A DNA stretch of 64,000 nucleotides from DAHVFK01 sp963755395 (GCA_963755395.1 CAVWJJ010000001.1:310001-374000), one strand, 5' to 3'; shown: positions 9,603 through 18,994, counted from the stretch's first letter. Made by a program: numbers and translations. The notes: a model not told the origin generated them from the letters alone.

Positions 9603-10691
9603 ATGAAACTTGGCTATTTCACCATGCCGCTGCATCCGCCGCAGCGCAATTACGTCGAGACCCTGAAGGAGGACCGCGAGGCGATCCTGCTCGCCGACCG
9701 GCTCGGCTATTGCGAAGCGTTCGTCGGCGAGCACGTCACCGACGTCGCGGAGTCGGTCACCAGCTGCGCCACCTTCCTCGCCAGCCTGGTGCACGACACC
9801 AAGCAGATCAGGCTCGGCACCGGCACCCTCAACCTGCCCAACGGCCACCCGGCTCAGCTCGCGGCCACCGTATCGATGCTCGACAACATGCTCGAAGGCC
9901 GCTTCATCGTCGGCATCAGCCCCGGCGGGCTGCCGTCGGACTGGGAGGTATTCGGCAACATGGGTGAGGATCGCACCGCCATGTTCGTCGAATGCATCGA
10001 CCACATGATCGCCATCTGGACCGGCGCGCCGCCCTACAATCTCGCAGGCCGGTACTGGAACGTCTCGACCGAGAAGACCATGATCCCCGAGATCGGCCAG
10101 GGGATCATCCCGAAGCCTTACCAGAAGCCGCACCCGCCCATCGTCGTCACGGCGGTCGAGCCCTTTTCGAAGGGAGTCAGCGAGGCGGCAAAGCGGGGCT
10201 GGGACCCGATCTCGGCGAACTTCCTGCTCCCGCAGTGGGTCAAGTCGCATTGGCCGAAGTACGCCGAGGGCTGCGCCGCCGCGGGGCGCAGGGCGGACCC
10301 GGCCAACTGGCGCGTGGCGAAGACCGTGTTCGTCGCTGATAACACGGCCACCGCGCGCGAATACGGAATCGGCCCGGGCAGCCCCTACCGCTTCTATTAC
10401 CAGCAGCTGTTCTTCAAGCTCAAGCGCGCCGGGCGCATCAACCTGTTCAAGCCTTCCAGGGACACGCCCGACGAGCAGGTGACGCTCGATACCGTGGTCG
10501 ACGACCTCGTGATCGCCGGCACGCCCGACCAGGTGGCCGAGGAGCTGCTCGCCTTTCGCGCAACGACAGGCGATTTCGGCACCCTGCTGTACTGCGGCAT
10601 CGACTGGGTCGATGCGAAGCTCGCGCGCCGCTCGATTGAGCTGATGGCGGAGAAAGTGATGCCGGCGGTCAACCGCGCGACAGGAGCTTGA
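9603..10691 (+). CDS. LLM-class (luciferase-like) flavin-dependent monooxygenase
   Basis: A 362-residue protein with the luciferase-like TIM-barrel pattern: MKLGYFTMPLHPP at the start, FVGEHVTD, LGTGTLNLPNGHP, and a C-terminal VIAGTPDQVAEELLAF block, which usually contacts the flavin phosphate. Members use FMNH2 from a partner reductase to oxidise small organic substrates. The start is ATG at 9603; the longer upstream open frame merely crosses the TetR gene. It is first in a plus-strand series with a PuuE-like deacetylase 3 nt downstream and a Liv-type transporter beyond. No flavin reductase is visible nearby. The substrate is unknown. Confidence 0.88.
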   Translation: MKLGYFTMPLHPPQRNYVETLKEDREAILLADRLGYCEAFVGEHVTDVAESVTSCATFLASLVHDTKQIRLGTGTLNLPNGHPAQLAATVSMLDNMLEGRFIVGISPGGLPSDWEVFGNMGEDRTAMFVECIDHMIAIWTGAPPYNLAGRYWNVSTEKTMIPEIGQGIIPKPYQKPHPPIVVTAVEPFSKGVSEAAKRGWDPISANFLLPQWVKSHWPKYAEGCAAAGRRADPANWRVAKTVFVADNTATAREYGIGPGSPYRFYYQQLFFKLKRAGRINLFKPSRDTPDEQVTLDTVVDDLVIAGTPDQVAEELLAFRATTGDFGTLLYCGIDWVDAKLARRSIELMAEKVMPAVNRATGA

Positions 10692-10693
10692 CG

Positions 10694-11575
10694 ATGGCGC
10701 AAGGCAAGCTGCCGCGCGAGCGGGTACCGTACTCGGCGATCGTCGACCGGCCGCCGCTCAGACTGCCCGGCGGCGCGCGCATGGCGGTGTGGACCATCGT
10801 CAACGTCGAGGAATGGTCGATCGAGCGCAATATGCCGCGCACCGTGCTGCCGCCGCCGATGGGGCAGCCGCTGCAGCCAGACCTGCCGAATTGGGCCTGG
10901 CACGAGTACGGCATGCGCGTCGGGTTCTGGCGCTTCGTCGACACCCTGGCACGCTGCAAGGTCACTCCGACCATGGCGGTCAACGGCTCGGTGCTCAAGA
11001 GCTACCCGCGCATTGCCCAAGCCGCGCGCGACGCGAACTGGGAATTCATGGGGCACGGCTACCTGCAGGGCCCGATGCACAACCTCACCGACCAACGCCA
11101 GGCGATCCGCGACACCATCGACGTGATCCGCTCGTTCACCGGCAAGCCGCCGCGCGGCTGGGAGAGCCCGGGTCTCACGGAGACCTACGACACGATCGAC
11201 ATCCTGCACGAGGAGGGCCTCGAGTACGTCGCCGACTGGGTGCTCGATGACCAGCCGGTAAAGATCCGCACCTCCAGGGGCCATATCGTGTCGGTGCCCT
11301 ACACGCTGGAAGTGAACGACATCCCGATGATGGCGCTGCAGCATCACGGCGCGGACGAGATGTTCCGGCGCGGTGCGGCGCAGTTCGACCGGCTGTACGA
11401 GGAAAGCGAGACCATCACCCGCGTAATGGCGATCAGCGTGCACCCTTACATCACGGGCGTGCCGCATCGAATCGGCTGGCTGGAAAAGCTCTACCAGCAC
11501 ATCCAGGCCCGGCCGGGCGTGCTGCTGTGGACCGGGGAGCAGATCCTCGACTGGTATCTGACACAGGGCCGATGA
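10694..11575 (+). CDS. Polysaccharide deacetylase-family (PuuE/allantoinase-like) hydrolase
   Basis: A 293-residue NodB-fold protein starting at ATG 10694, with AGGAG 7 nt upstream and 3 nt after the monooxygenase stop. It carries VNVEEWSIE near the start, WEFMGHGYLQGPMHN in the middle and RGWESPGLTETYDT, arranged as in the PuuE/allantoinase-like subgroup rather than chitin deacetylases. These hydrolyse C-N bonds such as the hydantoin-type ring of allantoin. Coupling to a flavin monooxygenase and a branched-chain-type transporter suggests a pathway for a nitrogenous compound. Family membership is clear; the reaction is inferred. Confidence 0.82.
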   Translation: MAQGKLPRERVPYSAIVDRPPLRLPGGARMAVWTIVNVEEWSIERNMPRTVLPPPMGQPLQPDLPNWAWHEYGMRVGFWRFVDTLARCKVTPTMAVNGSVLKSYPRIAQAARDANWEFMGHGYLQGPMHNLTDQRQAIRDTIDVIRSFTGKPPRGWESPGLTETYDTIDILHEEGLEYVADWVLDDQPVKIRTSRGHIVSVPYTLEVNDIPMMALQHHGADEMFRRGAAQFDRLYEESETITRVMAISVHPYITGVPHRIGWLEKLYQHIQARPGVLLWTGEQILDWYLTQGR

Positions 11576-11656
11576 TTTGCTGATACACTTTTCTCAAAGT
11601 CCCGCACGCGACAAGAGGACACACCTGAAAGACACCATTTGGAGGAGGGCTCGGAA

Positions 11657-12922
11657 ATGATCAAGCGTCGTTCATTCATGCGTGCCTCGCTGGCCTCGGG
11701 CGTCGTCGCCCTTGCGCTCGCTTCCGGCTCGCTCGTTTCGTTCGCGGCGCAGGCCGCAGAGCCGATCAAGATCGGCTTCAGCATGGCGCTCACCGGCGGT
11801 CTTGCCGGCGCCGGCAAGGCGGCGCTCATCGCGATGGAGATCTGGCGCGACGACGTCAACAAGAAGGGCGGGCTGCTCGGCAGGCCGGTGGAACTCGTCT
11901 ATTACGACGACGCCACCAACCCCGCCACCGTTCCCGGCATCTACACCAAGCTGCTTGACGTAGACAAGGTCGACCTGGTGGTCTCAAGCTACGGCACGAA
12001 CGAGATTGCGCCGGCGATGCCGATCGTGATGCGCAAGAAGCTCGTGTTCCCTTCGCTGTTCGGTCTGGCGGTGAACGACCAGTTCAACTACAACCGCTAC
12101 TTCCAGATCATGCCAGCCGGCCCCGAGCCGAAGCTCGACTGGTCGAGAGGCTACTTCCAGCTGGCGAAGGAGCAGACTCCGCGGCCGAAGACGGTCGCGA
12201 TCATCGCCGCAGATGCGGAGTTCGCGCTCAACGCGGCAGCCGGCGCGCGCGCGAATGCGAAAGCGCTTGGCTTCGACGTCGTATACGACAAGACGTTCCC
12301 GCCCTCGACCACCGACTACACGCCGATCGTGCGGGCGATCCAGGCGGCGAACCCCGACATCGTCTACGTCGCGACCTACCCGCCGCAGTCGGTGGGCATG
12401 GTCAAAGCGGCGCATGAAGTCGGACTCAAAGTGAAGATGTTCGGCGGCTGCATGGTCGGCCTGCAGTTTGCGGCGATCCAGCAGAACCTCGGTCCCCTGC
12501 TCGACAACATCGTCAACTATCACTTCTGGGTGCCGGCGCCGACCCTCGACTTCCCGGGCATCAACGAGTTCCTGAAGAAGTACGAGGAGGCCGCGAAGGG
12601 CAAGGGCGTCGATCCGCTCGGCCAATACCTGCCGCCTTACGCCTACGCCTACATGCAGGTGCTGGGTGATTCAATCGAGGCAACGAAGGGCCTCAACCAG
12701 GCAAAGCTCGCCGGTTACATGCACAGCCATACCTTCGACACGGTAGTCGGCAAGGTGAAATTCGCCAAGAACGGGGAGTGGGCCAAGACGAGGGTGCTGC
12801 AGGTGCAGTTCCGCAACGTGAAGCCGAATGACCTGGAGCAGTTCCGCGACCCCGGGACGCAGGTCGTCCTTTATCCACCCCAGTGGAAATCGGGAAAAAT
12901 GGTATATCCCTACAGTAAGTGA
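11657..12922 (+). CDS. ABC transporter substrate-binding protein (Liv/amide type)
   Basis: A 421-residue periplasmic binding protein of the leucine/amide type. The start is ATG at 11657 with GGAGGAGGG 8 nt upstream. The N terminus KRRSFMRASL followed by a hydrophobic stretch and AQAAEP is a signal peptide with a twin-arginine-like motif, cleaved near AQA-AE. The mature protein begins KIGFSMALTGGLAGAGK, the usual type I fold start. It delivers its ligand to the permease and ATPase subunits encoded in the following four genes. Position behind the monooxygenase and deacetylase genes suggests it imports their substrate. Ligand specificity cannot be read from sequence. Confidence 0.9.
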   Translation: MIKRRSFMRASLASGVVALALASGSLVSFAAQAAEPIKIGFSMALTGGLAGAGKAALIAMEIWRDDVNKKGGLLGRPVELVYYDDATNPATVPGIYTKLLDVDKVDLVVSSYGTNEIAPAMPIVMRKKLVFPSLFGLAVNDQFNYNRYFQIMPAGPEPKLDWSRGYFQLAKEQTPRPKTVAIIAADAEFALNAAAGARANAKALGFDVVYDKTFPPSTTDYTPIVRAIQAANPDIVYVATYPPQSVGMVKAAHEVGLKVKMFGGCMVGLQFAAIQQNLGPLLDNIVNYHFWVPAPTLDFPGINEFLKKYEEAAKGKGVDPLGQYLPPYAYAYMQVLGDSIEATKGLNQAKLAGYMHSHTFDTVVGKVKFAKNGEWAKTRVLQVQFRNVKPNDLEQFRDPGTQVVLYPPQWKSGKMVYPYSK

Positions 12923-12950
12923 TCAGTAACGAGCAGGACCCCGCGCGACG

Positions 12951-13826
12951 GTGCTTTCGGTCGATCTCCTTTCAAACGCTCTCGTCGCGGGGGTTCTGAT
13001 CGGCGGTTTCTACGCCGCCGTGTCGATCGGGCTGGCCGTCAGTTTCGGTCAGCTCGACATTGTCAATATCGCGCACCCGGCATTCGTCATCGTCGGCTCG
13101 TACATCGCCTGGATCCTGAATTCGCGTCTCGGTTGGGATCCAGTGCTGGTGGGAATCCTGGCTGCGCCGGTGTTCTTCTTCGTCGGCGGATTGATCTACC
13201 GAGTGTACTACCTCGCGTTCGAGCGCACGGGCCAGGAGTCGCTGTCGGGCCTGGCGTTTTTCTTCGGCGTCATGTTCATCGTCGAAGTTACGCTCGTCCT
13301 CGTTTACGGCGTCGACTACCGGCTGGTGTCTGCCGCCTATCTGGAGAAGAACTTCAACGTCGGCTTCGTCGGATTGCCGCTGCGCCTGGTCGTGCCCTTC
13401 CTGGTGGCCAGCGCGATGACCGCGGCAGTATGGCTCTACCTCTCGCGCACGTTCACCGGACGTGCGATTCTCGCCGTGGCGCAGGACCGGCTCGCGCTGC
13501 AGCTGATGGGCGCCGACCCGGTTCGCGTCAAGCAGTTCGCTTTCGGACTGGCGATCGCGACCACCTCCATCGCCGGCTCGCTGCTGATCATGATAGGACC
13601 GGTCGAACCTTCGCTTGGCCGCGCCTACATCGGCCGGGCGTTCGCGATCGTCGTCCTTGGCGGCATGGGCAGCATCCCGGGCATGGTTATCGCGGCGCTG
13701 CTGATCGGGGTAGTCGAATCCTTCGTCAGTACCTTTGCGGGCCCGTCCTGGGCGCCGGCGGTCTCCTTCGGCGTGCTGCTGCTCACTCTGGCCGTGCGGC
13801 CCTCCGGCCTGTTCGGCCGTACCTAG
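12951..13826 (+). CDS. livH: Branched-chain amino acid-type ABC permease (LivH family)
   Basis: A 291-residue inner-membrane permease with about eight hydrophobic segments, starting at GTG 12951. GLAVSFGQLDIVNIAHPAF near residue 25 is the conserved LivH segment, and GMGSIPGMVIAALLIGVVES near the C terminus is the cytoplasmic coupling loop with the G-x-x-x-G-x-x-x-A pattern. It forms the translocation pore together with the LivM-type subunit encoded next. It lies 28 nt after the binding-protein gene in one operon. The Liv name refers to the family; the transported compound may differ. Confidence 0.9.
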   Translation: MLSVDLLSNALVAGVLIGGFYAAVSIGLAVSFGQLDIVNIAHPAFVIVGSYIAWILNSRLGWDPVLVGILAAPVFFFVGGLIYRVYYLAFERTGQESLSGLAFFFGVMFIVEVTLVLVYGVDYRLVSAAYLEKNFNVGFVGLPLRLVVPFLVASAMTAAVWLYLSRTFTGRAILAVAQDRLALQLMGADPVRVKQFAFGLAIATTSIAGSLLIMIGPVEPSLGRAYIGRAFAIVVLGGMGSIPGMVIAALLIGVVESFVSTFAGPSWAPAVSFGVLLLTLAVRPSGLFGRT

Positions 13827-13839
13827 AAGGCACACGCCG

Positions 13840-14802
13840 ATGTTCCGCAACAGGGCCGGCCTCGTCTTCTGGGGCGCGCTTGCCGCGGTGCTGCTCGTCG
13901 GTCTCGGGTTCACTCAGATGATCACCAACGAGTACTACTACACCGCCGCCTACGCGATTCTGCAGGCGACGGTCATGGCATTGGCTTGGAACATCCTGGG
14001 TGGCTTCACCGGCTACGTGAACTTCGGCAGCGCGGGCTTCTTCGGCATCGGCGCTTACACCAGCATCGCGCTGGGCAAGGTTTTCGGGCAGACCCTCGGG
14101 CTACCGATCATGATCGTCGCCGCCGCGCTCATCTGCGGCCTAATCGGACTTTCGCTCGGCTATCTCACGCTGCGCCTCAAGGGCGTGTATTTCTCCATCG
14201 CTACCCTGGCCATGGCGATCGTGTTCGAGACGCTGATGAACAACTGGTCCTACGTCGGCGGCGCGCGCGGGGCCTATATCCTTACCCCGGACAGCCACCT
14301 CTGGTTCAACAGCTACATCCAGATGCTTTTCATCTTGATGCTGCTGCTGACGCTCGGATCCATCGCCGTCTCACGGGCGCTGAACGCCTCGCGGCTCGGG
14401 CGGGGTCTCGCCGCGATCCGCGACGACGAGGTCGCCGCGGAGTGCGCCGGCGTGCCGACGCTCAAGCTCAAGCTGATCTCGGCCACCCTCATGGGCGCGA
14501 TGATGGGCGTGGCGGGCGCGCCCTACCCCTACTTCGTGACGTTCGTCGACCCGGCATCGGCCTTCAGCCTGTTCGTCGCCGTCAATGCAATCGCGATGCC
14601 GATGATCGGCGGCACCGCGCACTGGATCGGCCCGGTGATCGGCGCCCTGCTAGTCGGCACGGCGCAGCAGGTGATCACGGTCACCGTATCCTCCGAGCTC
14701 AACGTGCTGTTCGTCGGCATCATGCTGGTTGTGTTCATCAGCATGGCGCCCCAGGGCATCGTCGGCCTGGTGCAAAAGTTCCGCGCGAGGCGCCTGCGAT
14801 GA
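13840..14802 (+). CDS. livM: Branched-chain amino acid-type ABC permease (LivM family)
   Basis: A 320-residue polytopic permease starting at ATG 13840, 13 nt after livH. NILGGFTGYVNFGSAGFFGI is the conserved LivM motif, and the C-terminal MIGGTAHWIGPVIGALLVG is its ATPase-coupling loop. It pairs with LivH to form the heterodimeric channel. Its stop overlaps the start of the ATPase gene livG as ATGA, so subunit synthesis is coupled. Confidence 0.9.
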   Translation: MFRNRAGLVFWGALAAVLLVGLGFTQMITNEYYYTAAYAILQATVMALAWNILGGFTGYVNFGSAGFFGIGAYTSIALGKVFGQTLGLPIMIVAAALICGLIGLSLGYLTLRLKGVYFSIATLAMAIVFETLMNNWSYVGGARGAYILTPDSHLWFNSYIQMLFILMLLLTLGSIAVSRALNASRLGRGLAAIRDDEVAAECAGVPTLKLKLISATLMGAMMGVAGAPYPYFVTFVDPASAFSLFVAVNAIAMPMIGGTAHWIGPVIGALLVGTAQQVITVTVSSELNVLFVGIMLVVFISMAPQGIVGLVQKFRARRLR

Positions 14803-15524
14803 GCGGGCCGGTGCTGACGGCACGCGGCATCACCAAGCGCTTCGGCGGCTTCGTCGCGCTGCAAAACGTCGATCTGCACGTCAATGCAGGCGAGCGCCTG
14901 GGGCTGATCGGACCGAACGGCTCGGGCAAGACCACGCTCATCAACTGCATTTCGGGCGCGCTGTTCAACGACCAGGGCTCGATCGAGTTCGAGGGGCGCA
15001 ACATCACGCGCATGCCGGCGCATCAGCGCGCGCGCCTGGGCGTCGCGCGCAGCTTCCAGATCCCGAAGCCCTTCCGCAGCATGTCGGTGCTCGAGAACCT
15101 GCGCGTGCCGCTGGAGTACGCGGCGTGGTCGCGCTCCGAGCACCGGCACATCACTGACGAGGCGATGGATGTGCTGGAGCAGATCGGGCTCAAAGGGCGT
15201 GCGCACGAGAATTCCGCCGGACTGACCCAGGTCGACATGCGCAAGCTGGAGCTCGCGCGCGCGCTGGCGGCGAAGCCGCGCCTGCTGGTGTCGGACGAGG
15301 CGATGGCCGGACTGTCGAGCGCGGAAGTGGACGAGATCCTCGAGATTCTGCTCGCGCTCAACCGGCGCGGAGTTGCGGTGATCATGATCGAGCACATCAT
15401 GCGCGCCGTGATGCGCTTCTCCGAGCGCATCGTGGTGCTCGACGCCGGGCAGAAGATCGCCGAGGGCACACCCGAGCAGATCGTGCGCGACCCACAGGTG
15501 GAGCGGGCTTACCTTGGCGAATAG
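14799..15524 (+). CDS. livG: ABC transporter ATP-binding protein (LivG family)
   Basis: A 241-residue ATPase. Walker A GPNGSGKTTLIN lies near residue 36, the Q-loop is in SFQIPKPF and Walker B is LLVSDEAMAG. The usual ABC signature is degenerate: the expected LSGGQ-like position reads AGLTQVDMRKLELARALA, where family members normally have a Gly-rich motif. ATP hydrolysis can still be supported by the partner LivF, which has a good signature, so the two sites may be asymmetric. It overlaps livM by 4 nt and livF by 11 nt. Confidence 0.9.
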   Translation: MSGPVLTARGITKRFGGFVALQNVDLHVNAGERLGLIGPNGSGKTTLINCISGALFNDQGSIEFEGRNITRMPAHQRARLGVARSFQIPKPFRSMSVLENLRVPLEYAAWSRSEHRHITDEAMDVLEQIGLKGRAHENSAGLTQVDMRKLELARALAAKPRLLVSDEAMAGLSSAEVDEILEILLALNRRGVAVIMIEHIMRAVMRFSERIVVLDAGQKIAEGTPEQIVRDPQVERAYLGE

Positions 15525-16245
15525 GCTCGTCGCGAGCGGGATCGAGGCCGGCTATGGCGCGGTGCGGGTGCTGCACGGCCTGTCGATCCGGGTCGAGCAG
15601 GGCGAAGGCGTGGTGCTGCTTGGCTCGAACGGCAACGGCAAGAGCACGCTCATCAAGTGCATCATGGGCATCGTCAGGCCGACCGCCGGCACGATCACCC
15701 TCGAGCGCGACGGCGAGCGCATCGACCTGGTGGGCAAGAGCCCGCAGCAGGTGGTCGACCTCGGCATCGCCCTGGTGCCCGAGGGAAGGCGCCTCTTTCC
15801 TACCCTGACCGTGGAGGAGAACCTTATCCTCGGCGCGTACCGCCAGGGCGCGCGTGCGAAGCTCGGCGCCAACCTCGAATTCGTTTACGAGGTGTTCCCG
15901 ACCCTCAGGCAGCGCCGCGCCCAGAGTGCGGGCAGCATGAGCGGCGGCGAACAGCAGATGGTGGCGGTGGCGCGCGCACTGATGTCCGAACCTCACATGC
16001 TGCTCGTGGACGAACCCTCGGTCGGCCTGTCGCCGCTGCTGGTGCACCACATGATAAGCAAGATCAAGGAGCTGAAGGAGCTGCGCCACCTCACCGTGCT
16101 GATGGCCGAGCAGAACTTCAACCAGGCGATCAGGATGGCCGACCGCGGCTACATCATCGTCCACGGACAGATCGAGTTCGAGGGCGAGAACGCGCTCGCG
16201 CTTCAGAACAACGACATGATCAAGCAGTACTATCTCGGGATCTAG
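15514..16245 (+). CDS. livF: ABC transporter ATP-binding protein (LivF family)
   Basis: A 243-residue ATPase, second nucleotide-binding subunit of the Liv-type transporter. It shows Walker A GSNGNGKSTLIK, signature GSMSGGEQQMVAVARAL and Walker B MLLVDEPSVGLS. It starts with TTG at 15514 inside the end of livG; no ATG is available nearby. Its TAG stop shares the palindrome CTAG with the stop of the convergent ketopantoate-reductase-like gene, so the two genes end on the same four bases. Confidence 0.9.
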   Translation: MANRLVASGIEAGYGAVRVLHGLSIRVEQGEGVVLLGSNGNGKSTLIKCIMGIVRPTAGTITLERDGERIDLVGKSPQQVVDLGIALVPEGRRLFPTLTVEENLILGAYRQGARAKLGANLEFVYEVFPTLRQRRAQSAGSMSGGEQQMVAVARALMSEPHMLLVDEPSVGLSPLLVHHMISKIKELKELRHLTVLMAEQNFNQAIRMADRGYIIVHGQIEFEGENALALQNNDMIKQYYLGI

Positions 16246-17303
16246 CGGCAAGCTGCGGTGCGCCGCAGCAGTTCCTCAATGTTCGCCGCGCCCGGCGCGC
16301 GGCGGCCTTGCTCGATTTCGTGTACCAGCTCGGTTGCGGCCTCGCACCAAGGTGTCGCGATGCCGTGCGCCCGGCCCTTGCTCGCGACCAGGCCGCTGAA
16401 ATAGTCGACTTCGGTGCGGCGGCGGCGCAGCACGTCCTGCAGCAGCGAGGTGGCCGCCTCGGCGCTGACGCGCGCGGCACGCTCCGCCAGGCCGCGCTCG
16501 AAAGCGTCCGAGCGCCCCGCCGCACCCTCCAGCACCTGGCCCGCGCTGAAGTCGCCCATCACGCGCTCGAGCGGTTGGCCTTCGGCCGCCGCGACCTGCA
16601 GCACTTCGGCCGCGAGCTGCACGATGGCGCGCCGCGTCGCAGCGTCGGCAAGCATCGCGGCCGAGCGCAGGCCGCCGATGCCGGAGACCGGGTTGAGCGC
16701 AGTATTGGTGAGCATCTTGGTCCAGCGCTCGTGCATCAGGTCCTCGATCACCTCGGCCGGCCACACCACGTCGAGCAGCGCCGCCACGCGGCGTGCCTGC
16801 TCGCCCGGCGGGCGCAGGTACTCTCCCACGTAAAGCCCCGGCAGGCGTACGCCCGCCGCGGCGCGGCTGACCGAGGCGGTCGCGGTCACCAGCCCGGGCT
16901 CGAGCAGCACGGCGTTGACGAGTACGACGCCGCCGAGCACCCGAGACGCCCCTGCGCGCGGGGCAATCCGCTCCTCGTTGATCGAGTTCTGCAGGCTCAC
17001 CAGCGGCGCGTCCGCGGCCAGGTGCGGCAGCACGCGCTCGAGCGCCGCCTCGGTGTCGTAGGACTTTACCGCCAGCAGGCATAGGCCTGCGCGCCCGCTC
17101 AGCTCCTCGGGCGCGATGACCGGCGGATGGTGATGCTCGACGCTGCCGTCCAGGTTGGCGATACGCAGCCCGTCGCGCGCCACCGCCTCGCGCTGTGCGG
17201 CCCAGGGCTCGACCGCGATCACGTCGCACCCCGCGCTGTGCAATCGCCCGGCGGCCTGGGCCCCAATCGCGCCTATGCCGTATACGATGATCTGGCCGGG
17301 CAT
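16242..17303 (-). CDS. Ketopantoate reductase (PanE/ApbA)-like oxidoreductase
   Basis: A 353-residue protein. It has an N-terminal Rossmann fold with IIVYGIGAIGAQAAGRL, the conserved loop LLAVKSYDTEAAL and a PanE-type C-terminal helical domain including ERWTKMLTNTALNPVSG, where Lys and Asn are the usual catalytic and substrate residues. True PanE reduces 2-dehydropantoate with NADPH for coenzyme A synthesis. At 353 residues it is longer than classical PanE (about 300), and it sits next to a ThDP enzyme in a catabolic region, so a different 2-oxo acid substrate is possible. The start is ATG at 17303, 1 nt past the stop of the upstream ThDP-enzyme gene. Confidence 0.8.
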   Translation of the reverse strand: MPGQIIVYGIGAIGAQAAGRLHSAGCDVIAVEPWAAQREAVARDGLRIANLDGSVEHHHPPVIAPEELSGRAGLCLLAVKSYDTEAALERVLPHLAADAPLVSLQNSINEERIAPRAGASRVLGGVVLVNAVLLEPGLVTATASVSRAAAGVRLPGLYVGEYLRPPGEQARRVAALLDVVWPAEVIEDLMHERWTKMLTNTALNPVSGIGGLRSAAMLADAATRRAIVQLAAEVLQVAAAEGQPLERVMGDFSAGQVLEGAAGRSDAFERGLAERAARVSAEAATSLLQDVLRRRRTEVDYFSGLVASKGRAHGIATPWCEAATELVHEIEQGRRAPGAANIEELLRRTAACR

Positions 17304-17304
17304 T

Positions 17305-18981
17305 TCAGAACGCTCCGCCCTTTCTGCGGCTGTCGACGATGCCCTGCGCGCGCATGCTGATCTGACTCCGCACGCGGATATTGAGCAGGGCGGGGCGCCC
17401 CACCGCCAGCGCGCGCTCGAGCGCCGGCGCGAGCTGCTCGGGGCGCTCGACCAGCTCGCCGTGCGCGCCGAGGCCGGCAGCCACGAGATCGTAACGCGTC
17501 GGGGCGAGGTCGGTGATGACCGGCTTGCCGTACAGCCCGAGCTGGATGTTCTTGTCGATGCCCCAGGCCGCGTCGTTGCCAAGCAGCACGACGATGTCCA
17601 GGCCGTGACGCACCGCGGTGTCGAGCTCCATGCCATTGAAACCGAACGAGCCGTCGCCCGTGATGCAGAACACGCGGCTGCCAGGCCGCGCGAGCTTGGC
17701 CGCGATCGCGGTTGGCACGGCCTGGCCGAGCATACCCAGGTTCGGCAAGTAGTACCACGAGCGCGGCTGCCGTGCCGGAAGGTAAGCACGGCCATAGTAA
17801 GCGTAGTCGCCGCCGTCGAACACCAGCACGTCGTCCGGCCGCAGGATGGCCGCCAGCGTCTTGTGCACGAACATCGAGCGCAACGGCGCCTCGCCGGTGG
17901 CGAAGGCCTCGACGCGCGCGCGTTCGGCCGCACGCGCCGCGCGCAGCCGTTCGAGCCATGGCCGCTCGGGCCAGCTTTGCGCCGCCGCGGCGGCGGCGAG
18001 TTGCTCGGCGACCGGACCGACGTCGCCGACGATGCCGACCTCGACGCCGCGGTTGCGCCCGACCTGCACGCCGCTCGGATCGACCTGGATCAGCCTCGCG
18101 CTTTGCGCCAGGATCGGTGGCAGTCCGTAGCCGACGGTGAAATCGAGCAGCTTGCCCAGCAGCAGCACCACGTCGGCCTCGCGGATCAGGTTCGCCGGTT
18201 GATGCTGCGATAGGTCGAAGAAGCCGAAGCAGTAGGGATGGTGGTCGGAGACTAGGCCGCGCGCGGCCTCTTCCGTCATCAGCGGCAGCCTGGTGGTCTC
18301 GATCAACCGCTCGAGCGCGGCGCCCCAGTCGCCGTACGCGGCCGGCGTGCCGGCCACGATCAGCGGCCGTTCGGCTGCGCGCAGCAGCCGCAGCGCCTGC
18401 TCGATCTGCGTCGGCGCGGCGACGCGCGGGGCCTGCGGGCGGTAGGCACGCGCGTCGACGAATGTCACCTCGGACTCCTCGACGCGCTGGATCTGCACGT
18501 CGATCGGCACGGTCAGGTGCACCGGCCCGCGCCGCCCGTCGAAAGCGGTGCGCACCGCGCTCGCCACCAGGTCCGGGATGCGGCGCGCATCGTGCACCAG
18601 CCAGGCTCCCTTGGTGACCGGGCGCGCCATGCCCACCTGGTCGATCTCCTGCATGATGCCGCGGTGGTAGTCGCGCAGCGCGGCCGAGCCGGCGATGTTG
18701 AGTACCGGGCTCTCCGAGGACAGCGCATTGACCAGACCGGGGATCGCGTTCGCGTGTCCCGGGGTGGTAAAGGCGCACACTCCCAGCCGACCGGTGATCC
18801 GCCCCCAGGCATCGGCCATGTGCACCGCGGCCTGCTCGTGGCGGCAATCGATCAGCCTGAAGCCTTCTTCGGCCAGCACGTCCAGCAGGGGCAGGATATG
18901 GTCGCCCGCGAGAGTGAAGATCGTGTCGACCCCCTCCTCGCGCAGGGCACGGGTCAGCACATGCGAGCCAGTCGTGGTCAT
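17305..18981 (-). CDS. Thiamine diphosphate-dependent enzyme (acetolactate synthase-like)
   Basis: A 558-residue enzyme with the three-domain POX/AHAS layout. The N-terminal pyrimidine-binding domain has CRHEQAAVHMADAWGR, whose Glu activates the cofactor; a central Rossmann-like domain follows; the C-terminal domain has the ThDP/Mg motif GDGSFGFNGMELDT and later LGNDAAWG. Members include acetolactate synthase, oxalyl-CoA and benzoylformate decarboxylases and 2-hydroxyacyl-CoA lyases. No small regulatory subunit gene is adjacent, arguing against biosynthetic acetolactate synthase. It precedes a PanE-like reductase by 1 nt, suggesting a two-step conversion of a 2-oxo acid. Reaction unknown. Confidence 0.85.
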   Translation of the reverse strand: MTTTGSHVLTRALREEGVDTIFTLAGDHILPLLDVLAEEGFRLIDCRHEQAAVHMADAWGRITGRLGVCAFTTPGHANAIPGLVNALSSESPVLNIAGSAALRDYHRGIMQEIDQVGMARPVTKGAWLVHDARRIPDLVASAVRTAFDGRRGPVHLTVPIDVQIQRVEESEVTFVDARAYRPQAPRVAAPTQIEQALRLLRAAERPLIVAGTPAAYGDWGAALERLIETTRLPLMTEEAARGLVSDHHPYCFGFFDLSQHQPANLIREADVVLLLGKLLDFTVGYGLPPILAQSARLIQVDPSGVQVGRNRGVEVGIVGDVGPVAEQLAAAAAAQSWPERPWLERLRAARAAERARVEAFATGEAPLRSMFVHKTLAAILRPDDVLVFDGGDYAYYGRAYLPARQPRSWYYLPNLGMLGQAVPTAIAAKLARPGSRVFCITGDGSFGFNGMELDTAVRHGLDIVVLLGNDAAWGIDKNIQLGLYGKPVITDLAPTRYDLVAAGLGAHGELVERPEQLAPALERALAVGRPALLNIRVRSQISMRAQGIVDSRRKGGAF

Positions 18982-18994
18982 GGGCGGAACGCGT

